64,000 bases of DNA from Flavilitoribacter nigricans DSM 23189 = NBRC 102662 (GTDB lineage: Bacteria > Bacteroidota > Bacteroidia > Chitinophagales > Saprospiraceae): NCBI RefSeq assembly GCF_002646595.1, contig NZ_PDUD01000011.1, forward strand, positions 1 through 64,000. The letters run 5' to 3'. Position 1 is the first letter of the stretch. Every line of letters starts with the position of its first letter. Below the pieces are notes generated by a model. It was not told where the DNA came from. It saw nothing but the letters and a program-made list of their open reading frames with translations, and did no database searches. Positions 43,675 to 53,864 of this stretch are shown here, piece after piece. A program made the position numbers and the translations under genes.

Positions 43675-46600
43675 TTACTGGAAAGCGATGCGGTGTACGC
43701 TGCGTTGCTCTTTACCCTGAATACTCAGGATGTAAAGTCCGCGCGGCAACTGGCTACCGTCAATTTCCAAACTGTTCTCCCCGTCGGGGATCCGGAAGCT
43801 GTCCACAACCTGGCCCTGTCCATTGAGCAGGTCGATCTGCTCGGGTACGTCCTGCGCCCAGACGGGGAGCTGAACGGTCATTTGATTTCTGGCCGGATTG
43901 GGAAAGATCAGCGTCTCCTGTTCAGCGCGGGCTACTTCGTAGGCCTGCAGCTGCAGCCGGTTATTCCCGGAGGCCGGATAGAATACCGTTCCGATCGGTC
44001 CGATATCGCCGCAGGCGTAGAATACGGATTTTGCACTGCTCGCACAGGCCGTATTCGGCACGTTCTGGAGATCCAGTAACTGTACATCGTCGATGAACCA
44101 GCCGTCACAACCCGGAGTGCTGCCGTCGCAAGTGGACGGGTCCGTTTGCAGATTAGATGCAAACCGGAACCGCAGCACGGTTAATCCTTCATAATTACTC
44201 AGGTCGATGATGGTCTGGCGGTATCCCTGACTGGAACCGCTGAAAACCCGACGTCGGCTCAAACTGGAAAACTTAACGGGTACGCCGATCGGAGTGGGCA
44301 GTTCGTCCAGTACGATGCTGGTATAGCCGTTCTGGATCATGTTCCGGCCCAGGTCCTGCCATTCGCCGCCAACCAGTACTTCCACTACACCGGCGTCGGC
44401 TCCCGGCTCGAGGTCATAAGCGTGCCAGAAGGACAGGTGATTGTTTTTCGAACCGTCCAGATTAAGCGTTAGCACCAGAGAACCTTCCAGCGCGGTGGGA
44501 GGATCCAGGTGGAACCAGGACATGGTCGAGTTGGAATTCGGATTGGGAAAATCGGAAGAAGCCAACCAGGCGCCGGCCGGCACAAAGCTCAGAATATCAG
44601 TAGGCTCAACCGGATATTCGCTGATCACCGTCGTTGGACTGGCGTTGCTGCTCAGGTGTCCGGTGATCGTCCGGGTGATGGTCCGTTTTTTGGGAATGGT
44701 CGTCTGCGGCCACTCCACGAGCCCGTCACTATTCTGGCTACCGTTGTCTGAAATGTATGTGACTACAAAATTTTCGGGTAACTGATCACTGATCAAAGTC
44801 TGGCGGAGCGGTTCATCCAGGTGATTGGTAATACTGAGTGTATAGGTAACCGGCTCGCCGATCTCCGCTTCGGTCTTATCCACGGTTTTGATCAACTGCA
44901 TGTAGGGATCGTCAAAGGCAGCCTGGCCGTTGGGGGCAGCGCTGTATCCCAACCCGCGACGGGCGAAAGCCGCCCAGAGGATATCGTCGCCTTCACCGGC
45001 ATAAATGGCATTGTTGGCCGCGAAAATAGCGTCGCGCATATCGATAAAACTGGGGCTACAGGCCGTCATTTTCAGCGCTTCGATGACGATCTTCAGCGCC
45101 CGGATGTTCCCGGCTGTACTGGACGTATTATACAGGTCATCCTCGAAGCCATACTCATCGATCAATCCCCAGGTCATATCCCAGAGCATGGTACACCACA
45201 GAAAGCCTACACCGTGGGGCGGAGCGAGCAGTTCGAGGTCCTGGTAAGTAAATTCATTACAGAGCCCATCGGCGCAGTCCATATTGGTGGTATAGTGCCG
45301 GGGGCGCAGTCCGGTTTCCGTTTCCTCCTGCGTCAGTACGAAGTGGCCGACGGCGCGTACGCCTTCACCCAGTACGTTTTCACTGATGCGGTTGTCCCCG
45401 TTGCGATCGGTCAGGGTCATCATCAAGCCGATAAAATCACTCCAGCCTTCACCGCCCTGTTCAAAATTGCTCAGGCAGGTGGTATTATTGGCTCCTCCCA
45501 CCAGACGGAAAGAAAGTCCGTGTGCATATTCGTGGGAAATAATCAGGTTGTCGAAAGAACCGTCGCGGGTGGAGTTCGGCAAATCGGTATTCCAGAGGAA
45601 CATCCGCATCCGGCCACTTTCTCCGTCCGCTGGAGTGAAGAAACTGGCCTGGTTAATACCCAATCCATCCTGAGCCTGGGCGAGCACATGGTCGTTACCC
45701 AGGCCCGCGCCACTCTGGTTGGTAGTTTGGAAATTACCGGCAGCTTCGTCAAAACCGTAATTAAAAAGGAGATCGTGCAGGAAGTTGTTCCTGACGAACA
45801 GATTGGTGACCGCATCTTCGATGAAGTTGTTGGCCGCCAATTGATCCAGATTACGTCGGTAATTGAAATTCAGGTTGCCTGGACTGGGTACGTTGCCAAA
45901 CAGGTATGTTCCAGTGAAAGGAGCCCGGGTGATCGGAATAGGCGTTGGATTTTCCGTGCTCAACGGGGCGTAGTAGGCGTAAACGTTGTTGCCCTGCGTA
46001 TGGGCAAACTCTACTCCATCCCCGGTCCCGTGCCAGCCGTAAGGCGAAGCGACCGGATCGATAATATCGCTGCCGGCCAGCAACTGCCGGTTCCCCTGGA
46101 GTGGAGATTCCACCGAAAGCGGGAAAGCGTAATAAGCCGGCGAGCCGGAAACAGTAGTGTTTTGGGTAGAAGTTTCAGAGATTTCCAGAACGTTTTCAGG
46201 GGCGGAAGCGGATAGAGGATGATCATCTGGCGCAAAGTGGCAGTACAGGGTGCGGTTGTATCGGCGGATCTCCCGGCCGTTCTCCGCATCTACCCAAAGT
46301 ACCAGGCGATCATCACTCTCCGGATCAGCGGGAACCTCTACCTGGTAGGAAAGTACCAGTGTTCCCGATTCGTCCTCCACGTAGCGCAGTGCCGGTGGAG
46401 GCGTTTGGTGGATATGGTCATGTTTTTCGAACGAGGATTTTCCTTTACGCTCCGCAGCACCGCCGGTATTTCGCAAAGCGATGGCGCGGGCCCGTTCCGA
46501 ATCAATGGCCGGACGTGTCGTTTTAATTTTCTGGTTTAATGCATCGTAAAATTGGAAATTCCGGTGCCGGATGTTTCCGGACGGATCTAAGTGTATACTG

Positions 46601-46842
46601 CCGATAGCGTTGTGGATGGGAATACCCTGGTAAGACTGTTGAAAATAAAAATGGGTGATGCCACTTATCTTACTGGTATGCTCACTGCTTAATTTGAGCT
46701 CTTCCAGGTCCTGGACCGTTTTCCCGGCAGCTACCCATTCCTGGGTGATCTGCTTACGGGCGAGCTCCGTGGAACTTTGGGCTAAACTGACTCCGGGCGT
46801 TCCAATGACCAGAGCCAGGACTATGAGTTTAATTCTTGTCAT
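43675..46842 (-). CDS. M36 (fungalysin-type) metallopeptidase with T9SS sorting domain
   Basis: Secreted zinc endopeptidase of about 1055 residues. The signal peptide begins at ATG 46842 (MTRIKLIVLALVIGTPGVSLA); the frame runs back to 46878. An FTP propeptide (THFYFQQSYQGIPIHNAIGS) inhibits and folds the enzyme until secretion. The M36 catalytic domain has HEYAH at 437-441 of this start and the third ligand Glu in GGEGWSDF. A CARDB/DUF11-like domain follows (VDKTEAEIGEPVTYTLSITN), then a MAM/immune-inhibitor-like beta region (WFIDDVQLLDLQ) and a type A T9SS sorting domain (LIFPNPARNQMTVQLP to RSVHRIAFQ). It belongs to the M36/M4/M36 cluster. Confidence 0.93.
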   Translation of the reverse strand: MTRIKLIVLALVIGTPGVSLAQSSTELARKQITQEWVAAGKTVQDLEELKLSSEHTSKISGITHFYFQQSYQGIPIHNAIGSIHLDPSGNIRHRNFQFYDALNQKIKTTRPAIDSERARAIALRNTGGAAERKGKSSFEKHDHIHQTPPPALRYVEDESGTLVLSYQVEVPADPESDDRLVLWVDAENGREIRRYNRTLYCHFAPDDHPLSASAPENVLEISETSTQNTTVSGSPAYYAFPLSVESPLQGNRQLLAGSDIIDPVASPYGWHGTGDGVEFAHTQGNNVYAYYAPLSTENPTPIPITRAPFTGTYLFGNVPSPGNLNFNYRRNLDQLAANNFIEDAVTNLFVRNNFLHDLLFNYGFDEAAGNFQTTNQSGAGLGNDHVLAQAQDGLGINQASFFTPADGESGRMRMFLWNTDLPNSTRDGSFDNLIISHEYAHGLSFRLVGGANNTTCLSNFEQGGEGWSDFIGLMMTLTDRNGDNRISENVLGEGVRAVGHFVLTQEETETGLRPRHYTTNMDCADGLCNEFTYQDLELLAPPHGVGFLWCTMLWDMTWGLIDEYGFEDDLYNTSSTAGNIRALKIVIEALKMTACSPSFIDMRDAIFAANNAIYAGEGDDILWAAFARRGLGYSAAPNGQAAFDDPYMQLIKTVDKTEAEIGEPVTYTLSITNHLDEPLRQTLISDQLPENFVVTYISDNGSQNSDGLVEWPQTTIPKKRTITRTITGHLSSNASPTTVISEYPVEPTDILSFVPAGAWLASSDFPNPNSNSTMSWFHLDPPTALEGSLVLTLNLDGSKNNHLSFWHAYDLEPGADAGVVEVLVGGEWQDLGRNMIQNGYTSIVLDELPTPIGVPVKFSSLSRRRVFSGSSQGYRQTIIDLSNYEGLTVLRFRFASNLQTDPSTCDGSTPGCDGWFIDDVQLLDLQNVPNTACASSAKSVFYACGDIGPIGTVFYPASGNNRLQLQAYEVARAEQETLIFPNPARNQMTVQLPVWAQDVPEQIDLLNGQGQVVDSFRIPDGENSLEIDGSQLPRGLYILSIQGKEQRSVHRIAFQ

Positions 46843-47149
46843 GGCGAAAAAATAACTGTAAGGAAATACCAAATCCAAAAGTCTTCTGAGACCGACTCTA
46901 AGCCTATATACGGTGAGGACCTCCGCTTTGGATTGGAGATTTCAAAAAAAAAATCAGGCGTCTGGAATTGGATGAGAGGTGAAAAAGTGGAAGAAGTGAG
47001 TTTACCCCAACTTCTTCCACGTGTCTTCGCTTTTCCGAAAAAATTTTCTGAACCGTTTTATTCTAAATCTGACACTAAATTACAGTGATCAGAGGGGAAT
47101 ATCCGGCTCAACTGATATTCGTCGGAATATGGGAAAAAAAATGAGCTTG
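46843..47149. other. intergenic region between M36 and lamin-tail genes
   Basis: 307 bp on the leftward unit. It holds the terminator at 46982-47020 and an A10 tract near 46945. No exact -7 box for the protease gene was found. Confidence 0.4.
46982..47020 (-). terminator. terminator of the lamin-tail-like gene
   Basis: Perfect 11-bp stem GTGGAAGAAGT/ACTTCTTCCAC (46987-46997 with 47010-47020), 12-nt loop, T5 on the minus strand (46986-46982), about 130 bp past the stop of the lamin-tail-like gene. The M36 gene downstream must therefore have its own promoter. Confidence 0.7.
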
Positions 47150-48022
47150 CTAATTTTTGACGATCTTTTGCACCTTCGCCGCCGGGCCTTCTCCGACCCG
47201 CAGGAAGTAATTTCCGGCGCTCAGATCGCTGAGGTTCAGTTCCAGATAATCCTGGTCCTGAGCCAGCTGCGTGCGCTGGATCAAGCGACCGGCAGCATCG
47301 AACAGCGCTACCGGTAAGGTGCTTTGAACCAGCTCAGTGGTAGCCCGCTGCAAGCGTAGATAATTCGTTGCAGGGTTCGGGAATGCACTGATATTAATCT
47401 GATTGTCAGATAGTTGTTCGTTATTTGATCCACTTGCCTGGTATCCGAATAATCCACCGACTATGGCTCCGATAACACCACCTTCAAAAGTCTGGTTGGT
47501 ATTCACGTCACCCGGGGTGAAGGTCAATGGCAGGGACCAGAGGAAGTCCAGTAATTCAACACCGGAACCGGTCATCTGCAGGGATTGATTTGGCAACAAC
47601 TGGGTACCGGCGTGTTCGGAGGTCATACCGGCCGCAGGTCCTTCCGTAGCGGTAATTCCCGTAAGGGTACCGAGGCCTACACCGATAAATTGGACCACGT
47701 CTCCACTTGGGTTGACCAGGGCGATACCCTGTCCACCGGACAATTGTTCCATTTCGTACCATACGGTACCGTATCCGTTCTGTTGACTTGGGATTAATTT
47801 ATACTCCAGGTCTTCTACCGTAGCCACGGCGCCGTCCAGTTCGTAGAGAACGACGGACCAACCCTGTAGGTTTTCACCTGATTCACCGGCGACTTCCAAA
47901 CCTCTACCGGTCGGATCACTGGCCATATAGTTAACCTCGTTGATAAACGAAGATTGAGCGCTAAGGGTGCTCAGAGAAAATAAAACTGAGAAAATGAGAA
48001 GGAGTGGGTAACTCTTTTTCAT
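47150..48022 (-). CDS. secreted T9SS protein with lamin-tail-like domain
   Basis: Exported protein, 290 residues, signal peptide MKKSYPLLLIFSVLFSLSTLSAQ. The N-terminal domain opens FINEVNYMASDPTGRGLEVAG and continues WSVVLYELDG, the style of lamin-tail domains in secreted bacterial proteins. A later glycine-rich hydrophobic segment (GGVIGAIVGGLFGYQASGS) is unusual in this setting. The C-terminal T9SS type A sorting domain is ISAFPNPATNYLRLQR to KVQKIVKN. No catalytic domain was seen, so it is likely an adhesive or structural surface component. It lies upstream of the M36 protease on the same strand with a terminator between. Confidence 0.8.
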   Translation of the reverse strand: MKKSYPLLLIFSVLFSLSTLSAQSSFINEVNYMASDPTGRGLEVAGESGENLQGWSVVLYELDGAVATVEDLEYKLIPSQQNGYGTVWYEMEQLSGGQGIALVNPSGDVVQFIGVGLGTLTGITATEGPAAGMTSEHAGTQLLPNQSLQMTGSGVELLDFLWSLPLTFTPGDVNTNQTFEGGVIGAIVGGLFGYQASGSNNEQLSDNQINISAFPNPATNYLRLQRATTELVQSTLPVALFDAAGRLIQRTQLAQDQDYLELNLSDLSAGNYFLRVGEGPAAKVQKIVKN

Positions 48023-48131
48023 GGCGATAACTCTTTTAAGTAGTAATTAATTATTTATTCTAAATACATGGATTTAGAAAAGAGTCGGTCACCAGAAATT
48101 TTTGATTTGGAAAAACGTATAAGCAAAAGTA

Positions 48132-49667
48132 TCAAATGTTCTTCATATTTGCAAGAGGAACTGGAATTTTATAATACTCAACGATATCCAAAAGGTTTTT
48201 TCTGGTGCGCTCGAGGTTGTGTTTTTCATAAGTTTGTTCGATAATGTCGCGCAATTTCTTGATGTACTGGTTGCGACCGTTCTCCCGCCATTTTGCGGCG
48301 TAGTAATAGGCGTGAATGGTGAGGTCGTTTTCCGGATTGACAGTTTTACCTTTTGTGGATTTTTTGTAACGCCGGTAACTTTTTTCCAGTTGTTCATAAT
48401 CTTCCAGGCAGAAATTGGCCATGATCAGGTTCGTATAGATCGGGTCAATACTGGCGTGGAATGCTACCTGTTGATATACGGAAAGAATACCTTCCTGAAC
48501 GCGAACGCATTCTTTAATATCTTTTTTGTCGCCAAGCAGCAGCAACCCCCCGTAAATGGTGGAGAGGTTGATGTAGCGAACGACGAATTTTTCTTCCAGC
48601 AGGCGATTATCGAGAATGATGCGGCAGCGCCGACGCAGCTGTTCCAGCCGGGTCAGTACTTCCTCCGGGATCAGTTCCAGATGATCCGGACGGTAGCTGG
48701 TGAAATAGGTGCTGACAAAGTGGCTCGTCTGGATCGCAATAGAACTCAATTCCGGTAGGTTGATAAAGCTGTTCCAGAACAGGTCGCCTTCACTGTCCTC
48801 CATCATGCGGGCGGCCTCGGCCAAAACCTCCTCAAAGCTCAGCTGCTGAATGGAGTAATTGAGCTTCAGGAAAGCCAGTCGCGGGCGCAGGTTGTGCAGA
48901 AAAGGAAAAATAATGTAATCGTATTTCTGCAGTTGCTCTTCGATATCCAACAGTTTTTCGTAGGTATTCGGAGCGTAAAAAGCCGGATCCCGGTAGAGGT
49001 AGAGCAGATTGTAGGTGTTCAGCAACGCGATCATCCGGATACTGAAGCTCGGGCTGTTGACAAACTGCTCCAGATAAGCCAGTTTTTCCTTCTTATCTTC
49101 CTCGGTGGCTTCTTTGCCTTTATTTTTCAGGTCCTTGACCAGAAAGTGGTTCAGGTTGTTCATATCCGACTGGAGCTGGGCCAGATGCTGGATACGGTCA
49201 AAATATTGCAGGGATTCCTTGGAAGCCTGTAACAGAAGTTCTTTTTGCGCCAGGATGTTGGATACATTGATCTCCGTACTGATGTCCTCCACTTTTTCGC
49301 ATACATCCTGCAGGATCTCCGCCAGATGGGTCCCCTTTTCCAATTGGCCTTCGTTGATGTATTGCTGTACCCGGCTGATATTGTTCTGGAGATAATCCGG
49401 ATAGTTACGGGCCAGTACATTGGTCAGTTTGAAAGTGTAGTGGGCGAGTTGGAAAAACTTCTTCAGATCCTTTTCCCCGTCGGCTTCCTCCCCGTAGACC
49501 TTGCGGAAAAGCTCTTCGGAAGACTGCTCCACCAGCACATCCCGGTCGATCACGTCGATCAGGGCCAACGGATAATAGGACCGCAGGCTGATGTTCTTGA
49601 CATGCTCACGGAAAATCCCGAAATGGAAATCATCTAATAATTTGACTACTTTCTCGATTAACAACAT
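48132..49667 (-). CDS. hypothetical large helical protein
   Basis: Soluble protein of 511 residues without signal peptide. It is nearly all alpha helix, charged and leucine-rich, with a likely coiled-coil stretch (VCEKVEDISTEINVSNILAQ, then the lysine-rich LKNKGKEATEEDKKEK). The N-terminus, MLLIEKVVKLLDDFHFGIF and YPLALIDVIDRDVLVEQ, is a module I recognise only from uncharacterised Bacteroidota proteins. The C-terminal half has TPR-like helix pairs (EGILSVYQQVAFHASIDPIY, LIMANFCLEDYEQLEKSYRR). No catalytic motif was seen. A 7-bp palindrome sits 6 bp ahead of the start codon and a consensus -7 box 170 bp upstream. Confidence 0.7.
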   Translation of the reverse strand: MLLIEKVVKLLDDFHFGIFREHVKNISLRSYYPLALIDVIDRDVLVEQSSEELFRKVYGEEADGEKDLKKFFQLAHYTFKLTNVLARNYPDYLQNNISRVQQYINEGQLEKGTHLAEILQDVCEKVEDISTEINVSNILAQKELLLQASKESLQYFDRIQHLAQLQSDMNNLNHFLVKDLKNKGKEATEEDKKEKLAYLEQFVNSPSFSIRMIALLNTYNLLYLYRDPAFYAPNTYEKLLDIEEQLQKYDYIIFPFLHNLRPRLAFLKLNYSIQQLSFEEVLAEAARMMEDSEGDLFWNSFINLPELSSIAIQTSHFVSTYFTSYRPDHLELIPEEVLTRLEQLRRRCRIILDNRLLEEKFVVRYINLSTIYGGLLLLGDKKDIKECVRVQEGILSVYQQVAFHASIDPIYTNLIMANFCLEDYEQLEKSYRRYKKSTKGKTVNPENDLTIHAYYYAAKWRENGRNQYIKKLRDIIEQTYEKHNLERTRKNLLDIVEYYKIPVPLANMKNI

Positions 49668-49673
49668 AGCGAT

Positions 49674-49689
49674 ACACTTTGGAAAGTGT
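49674..49689 (-). promoter_or_regulatory. palindrome at the start of the helical-protein gene
   Basis: ACACTTT-gg-AAAGTGT, a perfect 7-bp inverted repeat with 2-nt centre, 6 bp upstream of the start codon on the minus strand. It could be an operator or a translation-blocking hairpin. Confidence 0.4.
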
Positions 49690-50056
49690 GCATTTTTCTC
49701 CAGTATGATTTAATCCAAAGGGGGAAGAACAAGATCAATCGACCTGTGTTCGAGAGCCAATTATAGTTGACTACCGGTTTTAGACGGGACAGCATAACCG
49801 ATGATAGCCGCAGGGTATAGTAAAATACAGATGCAAATTTAAGCTGTCAGGCAATCCGGCCGGAACCGGATAGTTCAATAGTTTACGGATTTTAGAGTGG
49901 TAAGGATTCAAAATACAATATAAGGTTTTCTGCAAAACTTGCACTTTATTCTTTTGAATTTTCCTCATAATCACGCCAAAATCAGACACCACCGTTTTTT
50001 AGACTGAGAGTTTGCAGTTTTGTCACATCAATTTTTAATTACCAAATAGGACTAGT
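49690..50056. other. divergent intergenic region
   Basis: Between the leftward helical-protein gene and the rightward M4 protease. It carries the -7 box at 49834-49841 (minus). No exact box for the M4 gene was found. Nothing else was seen. Confidence 0.4.
49834..49841 (-). promoter_or_regulatory. -7 promoter box of the helical-protein gene
   Basis: Minus-strand TAAATTTG, exact TAnnTTTG and identical to the cohesin promoter octamer. About 165 nt upstream of the start codon. Confidence 0.45.
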
Positions 50057-53000
50057 GTGAATTCAAACTCAAAACTCAACTACTTTTTAGGCCTCTGCTT
50101 TTTCAGCCTGGCCTTTCTTTCGGCAAACGGACAAACACCGGAAAGACAACAGCTACAACAATTGCAGGAATTGCGGAAAGATCAGCAGATCCGCTTATTC
50201 GAACTGGATGAAGATCGGCAGACTCCTGCTTCCATTCAATTCGAGACGACCGCTAAGGCAACCTACACCCAGGCCGACATTCCGGCACTACTGGGACGGG
50301 TACTGGCCCTGCGACCGGGGGTGGATGAACTCAAGCTCATCAAAAGGGACCGGCATCTGGAAGACATCCGGATCAACCGCTTCCAGCAGTACTTCCAGCA
50401 GGTGAAAGTGGAGCACGGCCAGTACGTCGCTTTGGCTAAGGGCGATCGCCCGGCCAGCCTGAGCGGTGCTTTTTACAGTCTCGACCAGCAACTAAAGACC
50501 CAACCTACCCTCGACGAAAAGGCTGCGCTGCGCCTGGCGCTGCAGAGCATCGGTGCCCGTCAGTACATGTGGGAGGCGGTCGATCAGTATCGCAACGGGA
50601 TCAACGCTCCGCGCATTGCCGCCGAGCTGAACCGGGCCTACAACAGTTATTTTCCGCAGGGCGAACTGGTGATCGTCGATGATTACGATACGCCGGAGCT
50701 GGACCTCGACCTGGCTTATAAATTCAACATCTACGCCAGCGAACCGCTCAGCCGCGATTACGTCTACGTCAATGCCCACACCGGAAAGATCATGTTGAAG
50801 GACGCTATCATCAAACACGCTCAGGCTGATGTGCAGACCCGCTACAACGGCACCCAGATGATCGGAACCTCCCTGGTTACGGAGCTGAGTCTGGATCCCT
50901 TCTCCCTCGGTTCCACCGAACACTACGTACTCTGGGACCAGGAGCGTGGCAGCGGCATTCGCACCTACGATATGAACGCAGTGGGCGGCCTGCCGCTTTC
51001 CATTCCGCTTCTTTACGAAGCAGCGGTGGATTTTGTGGATGATGATAACAACTGGACCCTGGCCGAACACCAGCGCGATCCGGCGCCCACCCTGGAAGAA
51101 GCCATCAACGACGATATTGCCTGGGATGCTCACTGGGGCGCAGCTATGGTTTACGATTACTGGAAAGAACGGCACAATCGCCTGAGTTACGACGGTGATG
51201 ATGCCGCTATCGACAGCTACGTACACTACGGTGAAGGTTATGACAACGCCTTCTGGAACGGTAGTGCCATGACCTACGGGGACGGCAGTTACAAAAATAC
51301 AGGACTGGTGGAAGTACCCGGTTTCAGCCCGCTGACTTCTATGGACGTCTGTGCCCACGAGATCGGCCACGGTGTCTGCGAATTCACGTCCAACCTGGTC
51401 TACCAGAGAGAATCGGGTGCCATGAATGAAGGTTTCAGCGATATCTGGGCGGCAGCGGTAGAAGCCTACATCCAGGAGCGCTTCAGCAGCCAGAGCTTTG
51501 ACTACAACGTCTGGGGCATCGGCGAGCAGATCGACCAGCGGGACGGATTCAATAACCTGGACCAGGCCCTGCGCTGGATGGATGATCCCAAAAGAGAAGG
51601 CGATCCGGATACCTACGGCGGTGCCGGCTGGACCAACCCGGAATGTGGAGAACCCACCCTGGCCAACGATTACTGCGGCGTACACACCAACAGCGGAGTG
51701 CTGAACAAATGGTTCTACCTGCTGACGGCCGGCTCGGGAACGGCTCCGGATGACGGTGTCAACGACCTGGGCGATGCGTATAGTGTAAACGGTCTGGGCT
51801 TCGGAAAATCAGAACTGATCGCGTTCGGTACGGAAGTACAGCTCACGCCCAATGCGACTTTCGCGGAGGCACGGGCGGCTTCCATTGCCTACACGCGCGC
51901 CGTATATGGGCCTTGCTCCGACGAAGAAGAGTCGGTTACCAATGCTTGGTATGCAGTTGGAGTGGGGCCCGCTTTTGGCTGCTCCAATGAGGCATCATCC
52001 GGCTTCCTGGTCACGCAGGCCAGTGTCAACGAAGCGGTGATGGATGCCGCCGGTTGTGGCGCCGAAAAAACCGTGACGGTTAGCCTGTTCGTCAGTGGTA
52101 CCGACGGTTTTGATCTGGCCCTGTCCGGTACGGCCACCGAAGGTGCGGATTATTTTGTGGATAATACCACGATCGCCAGCAGCGGCAACGGCTTCAGCAC
52201 GCAGGTCATCACCATTACGGTGCTCGATGATGCTACCGAAGAGGGAGATGAAACGATCATCCTGAGTATTCCGGCGGGTAGCGGCAGTGCGCCCGGTGCG
52301 GATACTTACACCCTCACCATCCGGGATGACGATGTAGCACCGATCATTGGTATCGGCCCGAAAAGCCTGCTGTTCGAGCGTTTCCTGACTACGGAAATGC
52401 CGGATTCCTGGGCGGTAGTGGAAAACATCGCCAGTTCCAACCAATGGTACTTCGGAAGTTACCAGGGAAGCGCGTACATCAGTTTGACCGGCGAGTTGCC
52501 CAACTACGAAGGCAATACGGCAGCCTGCGATATTATCCTGAGAACACCGCTGATCGATGCCCGCGGACTGACCTCCGTTGACCTGTCATTTGACTGGACT
52601 GCCGGTGGAGAAACGGATGTGGCACTGCAGGAAGCGGCCCTCTTTGATTACGCCAACCTGGTCTATTCATTCGACGGAGAACGTTTCTTCGATCTGGAAG
52701 ATGTTTTTGTAGGGGATAACTTCGGCCTGACGCCGGCTTCCGGCGCTTATAGTGTTGACCTTTCGGAAACACTGGCCAATCAGCAATTCTATATCGGCTG
52801 GCGCTGGCGTAATGATGCCCTGCTTTCTTCGGCCTACAGCTTTACCGTGGATAACGTCCGGGTGAATGGCGATACCCGCCAGGTAGAATCCGAATTGCTG
52901 CATAGCTCGGAAGCTCCGCTCGGACCTTTTGAAACGGCCTATTTCTACAGCCTCGAAGACAAACAGCTGATCGCCGCGGTGACCAACAATACCGGACACG

Positions 53001-53671
53001 ATTTCGGTTGCACCAGTCTGTCGATTGAACGCAGCGGTTCCGGAGCGGCCTCCTGGATGAACGGCGGCAGCGCTACCGAAAAGGCCATTCGCTTTAACGC
53101 AGAAAATACGACCCGGAAAGCGGATCTGGATATCAGCCTGTACTATACGGAGGCAGAAATGAGCGGTTGGGAGCAAGCCAGCGGCCTGAGCCGCGATGCC
53201 CTGGTGATGAACAATACCAAGGCGGGAGCGATCGGAGATGCGACCAAGGGGAATACGAGCTCCGGCGCAACGACTTATACGCCGATCTACAAATCAGGTA
53301 ATACCCTGATCGCGGGAAGCTTTAGTGCATCGATCCAGGGGAGTATCGGCAGCCTGGTACTGGCCGCCGAAGATAGCGGCAGCAGCCTGATCCGCCCGGA
53401 TGCCTTCACTACTGCACATGGAAATAATGAATTTAAGGTGTATCCGAATCCAAGTCGCGGACAGTCAACGGTAGAACTGCCCGAATGGACGGGCACGGAA
53501 ACCGCCGAACTGAAACTGATGGATCTGCAGGGACGTATTCTGCAACGGCAGGCCATTCCGGCGGGAACCTATTCGATCCAGCTTAATGCTAACAATGTGC
53601 CTGCGGGCATGTATTGGATTAGTTTGCAAACCGGTGATGAGACCTACACCCGCAAATGGATCAAAGAATAA
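50057..53671 (+). CDS. M4 (thermolysin-type) metallopeptidase with T9SS sorting domain
   Basis: Secreted zinc endopeptidase, 1204 residues, starting at GTG 50057: a stop lies 21 bp upstream in frame and no ATG precedes the signal peptide. An FTP-like propeptide spans about 70-250. The catalytic domain has His434-Glu-Ile-Gly-His438 (AHEIGHGVCEF) and the third ligand Glu458 (GAMNEGFSD). A Calx-beta-like domain (EADYFVDNTT-type core GTATEGADYFVDN) follows, then a MAM-like beta domain and the T9SS sorting domain (FKVYPNPSRGQSTVELP to TYTRKWIKE). It is the central enzyme of the protease cluster. Calcium sites of thermolysin are plausible but not checked residue by residue. Confidence 0.94.
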   Translation: MNSNSKLNYFLGLCFFSLAFLSANGQTPERQQLQQLQELRKDQQIRLFELDEDRQTPASIQFETTAKATYTQADIPALLGRVLALRPGVDELKLIKRDRHLEDIRINRFQQYFQQVKVEHGQYVALAKGDRPASLSGAFYSLDQQLKTQPTLDEKAALRLALQSIGARQYMWEAVDQYRNGINAPRIAAELNRAYNSYFPQGELVIVDDYDTPELDLDLAYKFNIYASEPLSRDYVYVNAHTGKIMLKDAIIKHAQADVQTRYNGTQMIGTSLVTELSLDPFSLGSTEHYVLWDQERGSGIRTYDMNAVGGLPLSIPLLYEAAVDFVDDDNNWTLAEHQRDPAPTLEEAINDDIAWDAHWGAAMVYDYWKERHNRLSYDGDDAAIDSYVHYGEGYDNAFWNGSAMTYGDGSYKNTGLVEVPGFSPLTSMDVCAHEIGHGVCEFTSNLVYQRESGAMNEGFSDIWAAAVEAYIQERFSSQSFDYNVWGIGEQIDQRDGFNNLDQALRWMDDPKREGDPDTYGGAGWTNPECGEPTLANDYCGVHTNSGVLNKWFYLLTAGSGTAPDDGVNDLGDAYSVNGLGFGKSELIAFGTEVQLTPNATFAEARAASIAYTRAVYGPCSDEEESVTNAWYAVGVGPAFGCSNEASSGFLVTQASVNEAVMDAAGCGAEKTVTVSLFVSGTDGFDLALSGTATEGADYFVDNTTIASSGNGFSTQVITITVLDDATEEGDETIILSIPAGSGSAPGADTYTLTIRDDDVAPIIGIGPKSLLFERFLTTEMPDSWAVVENIASSNQWYFGSYQGSAYISLTGELPNYEGNTAACDIILRTPLIDARGLTSVDLSFDWTAGGETDVALQEAALFDYANLVYSFDGERFFDLEDVFVGDNFGLTPASGAYSVDLSETLANQQFYIGWRWRNDALLSSAYSFTVDNVRVNGDTRQVESELLHSSEAPLGPFETAYFYSLEDKQLIAAVTNNTGHDFGCTSLSIERSGSGAASWMNGGSATEKAIRFNAENTTRKADLDISLYYTEAEMSGWEQASGLSRDALVMNNTKAGAIGDATKGNTSSGATTYTPIYKSGNTLIAGSFSASIQGSIGSLVLAAEDSGSSLIRPDAFTTAHGNNEFKVYPNPSRGQSTVELPEWTGTETAELKLMDLQGRILQRQAIPAGTYSIQLNANNVPAGMYWISLQTGDETYTRKWIKE

Positions 53672-53752
53672 AACTATTGCATTGAAGAAAAACCGATAGG
53701 TACTTAAACCCGGTTGCAGGTATGCCGCCGGTGGGTGCTGTAGAAGATCAAT

Positions 53753-53805
53753 ACCGGAGATCAGGATAAAATATTTGCGTTTGGACTACTCATCCTGATC
53801 CCGGT
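53753..53805 (+). terminator. long hairpin downstream of the M4 gene
   Basis: ACCGGAGATCAGGAT (53753-53767) pairs with ATCCTGATCCCGGT (53792-53805) with a single bulge, around a 24-nt loop. T-rich sequence follows. Confidence 0.5.
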
Positions 53806-53864
53806 TTATTTCAGCATTTTATTACCGGCAACATCGAACCCGCAAGCTGGGTTTTCAGGAAGGA

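Noticed and set aside
47040-48090. ATTTAGAATAA motif near 47060, 48070 and 54045
   Set aside because: An 11-mer in AT-rich spacers in mixed positions and orientations relative to genes. Three hits are too few to call a regulatory motif.
21031-49667. Helical proteins at 21031-22461 and 48132-49667 as paralogues
   Set aside because: Both are long helical proteins of similar size and context-free, but I could not align them beyond scattered hydrophobic residues.
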